A DNA stretch of 6,650 nt from Fimbriimonadaceae bacterium (GTDB lineage Bacteria; Armatimonadota; Fimbriimonadia; Fimbriimonadales; Fimbriimonadaceae): contig JALHPH010000091.1 in NCBI GenBank assembly GCA_022842565.1, positions 1 to 6,650 of the forward strand. Direction: 5' to 3'. The notes under the pieces are model-generated. The model had not been told where the DNA came from, did no database searches, and was given only the letters and a program-made list of their open reading frames with translations. A program made the translations under genes and the position numbers. Shown here in pieces: positions 1 to 5,067 of this stretch (its first letter is position 1; each line of letters begins with the position of its first letter).

Positions 1-1
1 C

Positions 2-118
2 ATCGCGGGGCTCGAAGTGATGGAAGTGAATCCGTTGCAGGACCACGCCAACGCCACCGCGAGCGTCGCCACCGAATGGGTCGCGAGCTTCTTCGGCAAA
101 AGGATCCTCTCGAAATGA
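2..118 (+). CDS. Arginase/agmatinase (ureohydrolase) family protein, C-terminal fragment
   Basis: Only the last 38 codons are present; the frame is open to the left edge and ends in TGA at 116-118. The peptide contains EVNPLQDHANATA and ends GKRILSK. This matches the C-terminal signature of ureohydrolases, where a strand with an E-V-N-P motif is followed by D..N.TA and a last helix ending in a G-K-R-I-L type tail. Members hydrolyse arginine, agmatine, formiminoglutamate or related guanidino compounds at a binuclear Mn site. The metal-binding motifs would lie upstream of the window, so the substrate cannot be assigned. The stop overlaps the start of the isomerase gene (ATGA, 115-118), so the two are probably co-transcribed and translationally coupled, although their functions have no obvious link. 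Confidence 0.8.
   Translation: MAGLEVMEVNPLQDHANATASVATEWVASFFGKRILSK
99..104 (+). promoter_or_regulatory. Ribosome binding site deciding the isomerase start
   Basis: AAAGGA ends ten bases before the ATG at 115. It supports that start over the in-frame ATG at 76, which would give a 39-bp overlap with the arginase gene and has no comparable purine tract in front of it. Confidence 0.55.
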
Positions 119-1089
119 CCGAATCCGCGCGAACCGTTCTGCAGCGAGTGCTGCGTGAAGAGGCCGCCGCTGTGGCTCACTTAGCGGAGCATTTCGACGA
201 TGCCTGCGTTCAGATGGTGGACTGGATGGTGGAATGCACCGGCCGAGTGATCACCTGCGGCATTGGAAAGAGCGGTCACATCGCCCGAAAAACGGCCGGC
301 ACGCTCAGCAGCACCGGCACGCCGAGCCTCTTTTTGCATGCGGCCGAGGCAGTTCATGGAGACCTGGGCATGGTCCGCACGGATGACATTGTGATGGCGT
401 ATAGCCATAGCGGTGAGACCGACGAGATTCTGAGGATCTTCCCGTCGCTCCGAGTGATTGGGGCTAAGACGGTTTTGATGACCGGTCGGCCCGAATCGAG
501 CGCGGCTCAGCTCGCCAGCTTGGTTTTGGATACGCGCGTGGCACGCGAGGCCTGCGCCATCAACCTAGCCCCCACAACGAGTACCACAGTGATGTTAGCG
601 CTCTCGGATGCGCTCGCCGTGGCCGCCATGGAGCGAAGGGGATTCAAGAAAGAGGACTTCGCGGTCTTCCATCCTAGCGGCTCGCTCGGTCGGCGATTGC
701 TGCTGACCGTGGCCGAGGTGATGCGCACGAACGAAGACAATGCCATCGTTCAAGCCACTGACCCGGTGATGGAAGTCCTAGCTGCCATCACTCGCGCTGG
801 TGCTGGCGCAGCCTGCGTTGTGGACCCCATTGGGCACATGACTGGGATCATCACCGACGGCGACGTCCGTCGCTTCTTGCTGCGATCAGGTGACCCCCAA
901 AGCGCCCGCGCCCACGACATCATGTCGCCAACTTACAGTTCGCTCAAGCCCGATATCCTTGCCGTGGAGGCGCTGGACTTCTTCCAGAATCATCCCAAGA
1001 AGCTGGGTGAGATGCCGGTGCTCTCCGAGGACGGTCGCCCGCTTGGCATTCTGATGCTCAAGGACCTGCTGCGCGCCGGAATCGTTTAA
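115..1089 (+). CDS. kdsD: Arabinose-5-phosphate isomerase, KdsD/KpsF/GutQ family (SIS + two CBS domains)
   Basis: The 324-residue product has the usual family length. It should interconvert D-ribulose 5-phosphate and D-arabinose 5-phosphate in the cytoplasm, the first committed step to Kdo for lipopolysaccharide or capsule. An N-terminal SIS domain (about 35-190) carries the hallmark GIGKSGHIARK (49-59), the EAVHGDLG segment and SHSGETDE. Two tandem CBS domains follow (about 203-262 and 267-324), probably a regulatory nucleotide-binding module. Compared with E. coli KdsD from memory, the catalytic and metal residues align at a constant offset of seven: K52, H81, E104, E145 and H186 correspond to K59, H88, E111, E152 and H193. 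The enzyme is therefore probably active. The ATG at 115 was chosen for its ATGA overlap with the upstream stop and its AAAGGA site. Its TAA interlocks with the stop of the convergent VOC gene. Gutaric (GutQ) or capsule-specific (KpsF) paralogues cannot be excluded. Confidence 0.93.
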   Translation: MTESARTVLQRVLREEAAAVAHLAEHFDDACVQMVDWMVECTGRVITCGIGKSGHIARKTAGTLSSTGTPSLFLHAAEAVHGDLGMVRTDDIVMAYSHSGETDEILRIFPSLRVIGAKTVLMTGRPESSAAQLASLVLDTRVAREACAINLAPTTSTTVMLALSDALAVAAMERRGFKKEDFAVFHPSGSLGRRLLLTVAEVMRTNEDNAIVQATDPVMEVLAAITRAGAGAACVVDPIGHMTGIITDGDVRRFLLRSGDPQSARAHDIMSPTYSSLKPDILAVEALDFFQNHPKKLGEMPVLSEDGRPLGILMLKDLLRAGIV

Positions 1090-1472
1090 TGGACCAGCTC
1101 AGTGCGCCCACTGAGCAGCACCGGGTAACCATCTGGGTCGGCCAGGAGTACGGTGGCCTCGCCGGTAGTGGAGCGCTCCATGCCGCGCAGAACGGTGGTT
1201 CCGGCAGCATTGCACTTGGCCAGGGTGTGCTGCATATTCAGCACTTCGAAGCTCATGACCACGCCTGGTTGGCGCTCGGCGGGCAATGGCGGCAGTTCAT
1301 CGGGTTGTTGAATGAGAAGGACCCTCAGCCCGCCCGATCGTAGCATCGCCAGTTCATGACCGTCCACCCGGCTCGTTTCACAAAGTTCCAGGTTCAAAAG
1401 ACCCACGTAAAACCCGACCGAGCGGGTTAAATCGGCCACATCCAAGATCAGTTGGTTGAACTGCGCGCACAT
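1086..1472 (-). CDS. VOC superfamily (glyoxalase/bleomycin-resistance fold) protein, apparently without metal ligands
   Basis: The 128-residue protein has the length and pattern of a single-chain VOC protein made of two beta-alpha-beta-beta-beta modules. Module one opens with LILDVADLTRSVGFYVGLL, matching the V-x-D-L-x-x-S-x-x-F-Y pattern. Module two has a MSFEVLNM strand and ends with ADPDGYPVLL, matching the common DPDGN-x-x-E-L end. At the positions usually holding the metal ligands there are Q7 (usually H), V72 (usually H) and L119 (usually E). A metal-dependent glyoxalase or dioxygenase is therefore unlikely, and a ligand-binding or antibiotic-sequestering role is more plausible; the substrate is unknown. 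No clear Shine-Dalgarno precedes the ATG. The gene is convergent with the isomerase, sharing TTAA at 1086-1089, and divergent from the zinc-ribbon gene. Confidence 0.85.
   Translation of the reverse strand: MCAQFNQLILDVADLTRSVGFYVGLLNLELCETSRVDGHELAMLRSGGLRVLLIQQPDELPPLPAERQPGVVMSFEVLNMQHTLAKCNAAGTTVLRGMERSTTGEATVLLADPDGYPVLLSGRTELVH
1097..1116 (+). terminator. Perfect 8-bp hairpin just after the isomerase stop (possible U-less terminator or 3' stabiliser)
   Basis: The arms GCTCAGTG (1097-1104) and CACTGAGC (1109-1116) are perfectly complementary around a CGCC loop, starting eight bases after the isomerase stop codon. Neither strand has a T tract after the stem, so this is not a classical intrinsic terminator. 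It could stop or protect the 3' end of the isomerase mRNA, or be bidirectional. It lies inside the coding 3' end of the convergent VOC gene, where it encodes the segment around LSGRTE, so protein coding constrains it too. Confidence 0.4.
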
Positions 1473-1523
1473 ACGTTTGCTTATTCATTCGCCTCGCCTG
1501 CCGAATCTCCTTCTGCAAGTGCG

Positions 1524-1529
1524 CATAAT
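1524..1529 (+). promoter_or_regulatory. Candidate -10 element (CATAAT) for the zinc-ribbon operon
   Basis: CATAAT matches the TATAAT consensus at five of six bases in the 66-bp divergent spacer. No good -35 hexamer sits 16-18 bases upstream. Transcription would start near 1535-1537, only a few bases before the ATG at 1539, giving a leaderless or near-leaderless mRNA. That would agree with the absence of a good Shine-Dalgarno there. A single hexamer match can occur by chance. Confidence 0.22.
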
Positions 1530-1538
1530 GAAGTAACG

Positions 1539-2252
1539 ATGGCAGAAAATGAACTCGCAGCACTCTATCAGGTCCACCTGATTGACGAGGCCCTCTTGAC
1601 CATGAAACAACGGGCCACGGTCTTGGACGGAGGGAAATCGATCAGAGCCGAGTTTGAATCGCTCAAATCCGAAAAGTCAGCCGAACTGAAAGCGCTGGCC
1701 GACCTCGAATCTGGAATCGCCACTGCGGAGCAGAAAGCTAAGGACTACCGCGAAAAAGCCGCAGCCATCGAACGGCACCTTTTCTCTGGAAAAGTCGTCA
1801 ATCCAAAAGAGATTGCTGGTTACGAAACCGAGATGGCTCAGTTCAAGAAAATGGCCGACGATGCCGAATGGCAGGGGATTGAACTCACTGAACAACTTCC
1901 TGAAGTGAAAGCCACGGCGATGGTGGTGAAGCGTGAACTGCAAAAGTTGGCCAAAGCCTATGAGGCCCGGCAGGTTTCGGACCGCGAAGAGGGAAAGTTG
2001 CTGCAGGAAGAGTACAAGGCAAAACAGGAGCAGCGCGGAAGCGCGGCTGCGCGAGTGAGCAAGAATCTCTTGGCCACTTACGACGCCGTACGCGCGAAGA
2101 TGGGCACCGGCATGGGCCTGGTGGCGGGCAAAGCATGCGGGGCCTGCGGCACCAATATCCCGACCAAGATGTTGGAAATTGTCCGCGAGGACAAGGTGGC
2201 GAGCTGCCCATCATGCCACCGCATTCTGTTTGAGGTTGTCCCGAGCGCATGA
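1539..2252 (+). CDS. Coiled-coil protein with C-terminal C4 zinc ribbon (zf-RING_7 / DUF164 family)
   Basis: The 237-residue product is of typical length for this widespread family. A long charged, heptad-like region (about 1-180) should form a helical hairpin or coiled coil. It contains LFSGKVVNPKEI (81-92), close to the family's conserved G-K-V-x-N-x-K-E-L/I turn between the two helices. The C-terminus holds CGAC (C200, C203) and CPSC (C223, C226), a four-cysteine zinc ribbon. Homologues are soluble cytoplasmic proteins thought to bind nucleic acid or act as adaptors (for example chlamydial CT398/CdsZ); the exact role here is unknown. I chose the ATG at 1539 because the protein then starts with the family-like AENELAALYQVHLIDEAL. 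The longer in-frame option at 1452 would run into the divergent VOC gene and adds a low-complexity Ala/Ser leader. It is the first gene of a three-gene operon, and its TGA overlaps the next ATG. Confidence 0.88.
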   Translation: MAENELAALYQVHLIDEALLTMKQRATVLDGGKSIRAEFESLKSEKSAELKALADLESGIATAEQKAKDYREKAAAIERHLFSGKVVNPKEIAGYETEMAQFKKMADDAEWQGIELTEQLPEVKATAMVVKRELQKLAKAYEARQVSDREEGKLLQEEYKAKQEQRGSAAARVSKNLLATYDAVRAKMGTGMGLVAGKACGACGTNIPTKMLEIVREDKVASCPSCHRILFEVVPSA

Positions 2253-2950
2253 GGCGGTGGGCGTGGGCGAGCGCGTTGCTTTTGGCATGCGGTTGCGCGC
2301 GCTTCCCTGATGTAGGGGTCACCGGCACCACTCGCCTGGGATTCCAAATGGAAACCGTTGATCCGATTCGGACAGGCACCGAGCCGGGCCGACCTGGGGC
2401 CTACGTTTACATTGTCGCGCTGCGGTTTTCGACCGAGGATGTGCCGACCGACGGTGGGCCGATTCCCGTCATCGGACCGCCGTGGGGGAACGGCTTTGTG
2501 GCTGGCCGCGCCACGCACTTTATGCTTTGGGATCCCGCCGCCGGGAGTGCTTATACGCTCTATCGGTTCGTGAACCCGGTGACGCTGACAGATTGGTTTG
2601 CTGTCGGCGTGCCGATTATCACGGAGAACGTGATCCAGGGCAGCCGCAGAATCAGATTTGAATTTGAGCTCGGACAGCTGTTCCCGAACCAGGCAGACCG
2701 CGACGCGTTGCGGACCATGCAGGTGAACTTTTTGACCATGGACCGGGTGCCGCAATCGGGCAGCAGCAAGCTGTGGGACGCGCTGGGCGACAGCCGCAAC
2801 ATCACTACGGTGAACGAGTTTGTCTCGATCCCCTTGCGCACCAACGGATCGTATGACAACGCCCGAAGTGGCCTGATTGAGCCGACCGGGGATGTTTCTG
2901 ACCCGTCCCTGGATATCAGCAATTGGCGCGTCGAGGTGACCCTGCAGTGA
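2249..2950 (+). CDS. Predicted lipoprotein of unknown function
   Basis: I do not recognise a family for this 233-residue protein. Its N-terminus has two arginines, a short hydrophobic stretch WAWASALLLA and a lipobox-like LLAC at 11-14. C14 would be the lipidated cysteine, with a second cysteine at 16 as an alternative. The mature part looks beta-rich, with alternating hydrophobic strands such as AYVYIVALRF (51-60) and RIRFEFELGQLF, a G/P-rich loop at about 66-84 (PIPVIGPPWGNGF) and an ending WRVEVTLQ. No transmembrane segment follows the signal, and no catalytic motif or repeat is evident. The ATG overlaps the zinc-ribbon stop (ATGA); GAGG lies 13 bases upstream. The stop overlaps the GTG of the glycosyltransferase. 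Envelope localisation is inferred from the lipobox alone. A long antisense frame exists but lacks these operon joints. Confidence 0.8.
   Translation: MRRWAWASALLLACGCARFPDVGVTGTTRLGFQMETVDPIRTGTEPGRPGAYVYIVALRFSTEDVPTDGGPIPVIGPPWGNGFVAGRATHFMLWDPAAGSAYTLYRFVNPVTLTDWFAVGVPIITENVIQGSRRIRFEFELGQLFPNQADRDALRTMQVNFLTMDRVPQSGSSKLWDALGDSRNITTVNEFVSIPLRTNGSYDNARSGLIEPTGDVSDPSLDISNWRVEVTLQ
2933..2939 (+). promoter_or_regulatory. Strong Shine-Dalgarno fixing the GTG start of the glycosyltransferase
   Basis: GAGGTGA lies seven bases before the GTG at 2947 and is an excellent anti-16S match. It is embedded in the last codons of the lipoprotein gene and argues for the GTGA overlap start over the upstream in-frame TTG at 2923. 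Confidence 0.65.
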
Positions 2951-3864
2951 GCCCGAGGGTTTCAGTCCTCCTCACTTCGTATAACCACCTCCCCTATCTT
3001 CAGTTGGCGGTCGAGTGCCTGCGTGCCCAGACTTTTCGGGAATTCGAGGTGCTGGTCTTGGACGACGGCTCCACCGATGGCTCGCGGGAATGGCTGGCCG
3101 CCCAGCCTGACCTCACCTGCTATTTTCACCCGAAGAACCTAGGCACTTACGGAAATCTGAACTTCGGCCTAGAGCGGGCGCAAGGGGAGTTCGTGGCCGT
3201 CTTCAACGATGACGACCTTTGGGCACCCGAGAAGCTCGCCGAGCAAGTGGCCGTGTTTGAGGGCGAACCTGGGGTTGGGCTGGTGCATACAAGCGGCTGG
3301 TTCATTGGCCCCGATGGTGAGCGCGTGGACGGTGCGCCGCTCGGCTTTGTCTGGCCGAAAACGTCGAATCGCTTTGCCCTTCCCGAACTGATCCACTTCA
3401 ACCGCCTGATCACCAGTTCAGCGATGTTCCGGCGCTCTTTGGTGGAGCAAGTGGGGCCGTTCGATCCGTCGTTCTACGGCTGCGGCGACTGGCATATGTG
3501 GCTCCGAATGGCGGTCGTGACCGGCGTCACGCACGTCGACCAGCCGCTGACTTTTTACCGCGTACACCCCGAGAACGCCTGCCGCGATACCGAAAAGATG
3601 GACGAGGATTCTCGCCGGATTCGGGATTGGCTTACGGAAGTCTCAGTGAGTTGGCCGGAGGAAATCCTGAAGAACCCAGAAGTGGACGCTGCATTGGCGC
3701 ACAACTTGGCGTGCCGGGGCACGGCGATGGTTTGGCTTGGTCGGGCGGCCGAGGGCCGCGGCCTTTATTGGCAGTCCTGGCGCAAGAACCCTCGCCGATT
3801 CAAGAACCTTTTGCGAATTGCAGCGAGTTTTCTTCCGCAGCGGGCATTTCGTCGACTGGGATAA
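2947..3864 (+). CDS. Family 2 (GT-A fold) glycosyltransferase
   Basis: The 305-residue protein begins VSVLLTSYNHLPYLQLAVEC, the standard GT2 nucleotide-sugar-binding start. DDGSTDGS follows (39-46, with D39 and D40 for the nucleotide). NDDD at 87-90 is the DxD-type metal/diphosphate motif. GCGDWHMWLRM at 178-188 has the D181-W motif where the family places its acceptor-activating base, followed by FYRVHPEN (203-210). There is no hydrophobic segment long enough for a membrane anchor, so it is probably cytoplasmic or peripheral. It should transfer a sugar from an NDP-sugar to a glycan, lipid or protein; donor and acceptor cannot be read from sequence. The start is GTG at 2947, supported by the GAGGTGA site and overlap with the lipoprotein stop. 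Its last 65 bp overlap the tail of the convergent SpoIIM-like gene, and the final 20 or so residues are basic and poorly conserved in type. Confidence 0.9.
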   Translation: MSPRVSVLLTSYNHLPYLQLAVECLRAQTFREFEVLVLDDGSTDGSREWLAAQPDLTCYFHPKNLGTYGNLNFGLERAQGEFVAVFNDDDLWAPEKLAEQVAVFEGEPGVGLVHTSGWFIGPDGERVDGAPLGFVWPKTSNRFALPELIHFNRLITSSAMFRRSLVEQVGPFDPSFYGCGDWHMWLRMAVVTGVTHVDQPLTFYRVHPENACRDTEKMDEDSRRIRDWLTEVSVSWPEEILKNPEVDAALAHNLACRGTAMVWLGRAAEGRGLYWQSWRKNPRRFKNLLRIAASFLPQRAFRRLG

Positions 3865-4831
3865 AAAGTGGCTCTCGGTTGCGCCCCGCAAACACCCAAT
3901 AGCAGCACCACCCCGCAAAAACAATGGCACCCACGATGGCTTTCAGCTCCTGGGGCACTTCCGGCCGAAAACTGAAGAAACCCTCGACGGGCGCGGCGAT
4001 ATACATCATGCCGATCGCCATCAGAAAGAGCGCAAGCGCGTCGAGACTCACACGCCGCAACGCATCCAACCGATTGCGTCGACCCGGAAACAGGACCGTC
4101 CAACCCATAAGGAACCCCACGCCCCCGGAGATCACTGCCCCAGAGAGCTCTGAGGCACCGTGAGGGGCGATGGAACTGAGCAAGAACGGCAACTTCCCGA
4201 CGGTGTTCATTTCATAGGAAAGGGCGCCCAATTGGACGCCGGTCCGTGACATGCCGTAGTAGCTGTAAACTCCAAAGGTGCCCGCACCGCCAGCCGCGAA
4301 CACGACCGTGACAACGGGATTGTTGCTGGCATAGAACGACCACATTTGGGCCGCTTCTTCCGCCGATCTATATTCAAACTGCCCCTTTTTCCAGTGATCG
4401 AACAACTCTTCTTCGCCGGGGCTGATCAAGTGGGCACGCAGATCGGGACGGGTGGCCAGCAGAGTCGCCGAAAGTCCCGCGAAGAAAGCCATTACAAAAA
4501 GCGCGGCCACGATGAACCGGAACTGCCGACGAAACGCCTGGGCACCGAAAACGAAGGCCTCCATGATCAGAGACAGCCCACGGCGTGGCTTGGGGCGATA
4601 GATCGCCGCGTAGGCCTGCACCACAAGCGCATTGAGGTTTTCGATTAGGTCCAGATTGGTGCTTTCGGCCCGGGCTTTGGCCAAGTCGGCGACAGTCAGC
4701 CGGTATAGCCGCATGAGCTCCTCGAACTCGGCTTGCGACAGCTTGTGCGGTGCCGAATCCAGCGTCCCTGCAAGCAATTGAAGCCGCAGCCAACGCGGTC
4801 GTGATTCCCCAATAAAGGTCGTTTCGTTCAT
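3800..4831 (-). CDS. SpoIIM/DUF95-family integral membrane protein
   Basis: The 343-residue protein has a soluble N-terminal helical part (about 1-100) and then about five hydrophobic segments near 106-126, 172-193, 213-246, 263-283 and 297-316. The SSIAPHGASELSG stretch (219-231, with H224, G225 and E228) matches the conserved P-H-G-x-x-E motif of the stage II sporulation protein M family. The family is common in bacteria that do not sporulate, where it usually sits beside RDD-domain membrane proteins, DUF58 and MoxR-type AAA genes; none of these is in the window. In Bacillus SpoIIM is part of the DMP peptidoglycan-hydrolase complex, but here the role is unknown. The ATG at 4829-4831 has no clear Shine-Dalgarno. 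The gene is divergent from the sigma factor, and its 3' end (TGA at 3800-3802) lies inside the glycosyltransferase reading frame. Confidence 0.85.
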   Translation of the reverse strand: MNETTFIGESRPRWLRLQLLAGTLDSAPHKLSQAEFEELMRLYRLTVADLAKARAESTNLDLIENLNALVVQAYAAIYRPKPRRGLSLIMEAFVFGAQAFRRQFRFIVAALFVMAFFAGLSATLLATRPDLRAHLISPGEEELFDHWKKGQFEYRSAEEAAQMWSFYASNNPVVTVVFAAGGAGTFGVYSYYGMSRTGVQLGALSYEMNTVGKLPFLLSSIAPHGASELSGAVISGGVGFLMGWTVLFPGRRNRLDALRRVSLDALALFLMAIGMMYIAAPVEGFFSFRPEVPQELKAIVGAIVFAGWCCYWVFAGRNREPLFIPVDEMPAAEENSLQFAKGS

Positions 4832-4925
4832 ATACTGGAGCGAGCAAGTAATTCCACTAGTTTTGTTTCTGGGCCAATGGGATTATTCTGCATACCTTAC
4901 CGCAACGCACCACTAAGGGTAACGT

Positions 4926-4988
4926 AGAAGGAGAAAGAGACCTGCCAAGCGATGGATCGATTGGGGTGAACATCTTCATGTAGAAGAT
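4926..4988 (+). promoter_or_regulatory. Possible leader: orphan Shine-Dalgarno, short CTG frame and hairpin upstream of the sigma gene
   Basis: AGAAGGAG (4926-4933, reading AGAAGGAGAAAG) is one of the strongest Shine-Dalgarno matches in the window, yet lies about 135 bases before the sigma ATG. Nine bases on from it, a CTG at 4942 opens a frame of 13 codons ending at TAG 4981-4983; an ATG at 4952 opens a five-codon frame but at long spacing. The inverted repeat ATCTTC/GAAGAT (4972-4977 and 4983-4988, loop ATGTA) spans that TAG. This could be a translated leader that controls the downstream gene, but each part is short and could be chance. Confidence 0.22.
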
Positions 4989-5012
4989 CGTCTGATGGGA
5001 CGGAAACCCCGA

Positions 5013-5029
5013 TTGGCACGGTTCTTGAG
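5013..5029 (+). promoter_or_regulatory. Sigma-54-like -24/-12 element upstream of the sigma-70 factor
   Basis: TTGGCACG at 5013-5020 is a full match to the -24 part of the sigma-54 consensus. After the correct N5 spacing from TGGCAC, TTG at 5025-5027 occupies the -12 position. The usually invariant GC of the -12 element is GA here (5027-5028), which weakens the call. Transcription would start near 5040, about 28 bases before the ATG at 5068. No enhancer-binding-protein gene is in the window. Confidence 0.28.
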
Positions 5030-5067
5030 ACGAGGCTCCGTATTGAAGCACTCGAGCAACGACTTGA

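Larger units (their letters stand above)
4832..5067. other. Divergent intergenic region between the SpoIIM-like and sigma factor genes
   Basis: This 236-bp stretch is the largest non-coding segment in the window and should carry promoters for both flanking genes. I find no convincing -35/-10 pair on either strand. The best -10-like hexamers are TATTCT (4884-4889, plus) and AATAAT (minus strand, about 4882-4887), each without a well-spaced -35. The right half holds a purine-rich Shine-Dalgarno-like tract, a 6-bp hairpin and a sigma-54-like element, listed separately. Its layout suggests a long 5' untranslated leader for the sigma gene. Confidence 0.6.

Noticed and set aside
76..114. Longer N-terminus for the isomerase from the ATG at 76
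   Set aside because: It would overlap the arginase frame by 43 bp and adds residues unlike the family; ATG 115 has a ribosome site and an ATGA joint.
1452..1538. Longer N-terminus for the zinc-ribbon protein from position 1452
   Set aside because: It runs into the start of the divergent VOC gene and adds an Ala/Ser-rich leader not expected in the family.
2078..2755. 225-codon open frame antisense to the lipoprotein and zinc-ribbon genes
   Set aside because: Its translation is rich in Arg, Pro and His with no domain pattern, and it lacks the start/stop joints that support the plus-strand genes.
2923..2946. TTG start for the glycosyltransferase
   Set aside because: GTG 2947 has a near-ideal GAGGTGA at seven bases, and the GT2 fold begins directly after it.
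3884..3926. Near-repeat of CCCCGCAAA at about 3884 and 3914
   Set aside because: Only two short imperfect copies inside the SpoIIM-like coding region; no array or transposon end.
3737..4153. 138-codon plus-strand frame opposite the SpoIIM-like gene
   Set aside because: Low-complexity His/Arg/Pro-rich translation; the minus strand encodes a clear multi-pass membrane protein across the same bases.
4374..4847. 157-codon minus-strand frame within the SpoIIM-like gene
   Set aside because: It is an out-of-frame shadow of the membrane protein with Arg/Gly/Ala-rich sequence and no motif.
4863..4889. TTGTTT/TATTCT pair as a sigma-70 promoter for the sigma gene
   Set aside because: The spacer is 15 bases and both hexamers are weak; support is too poor to annotate.
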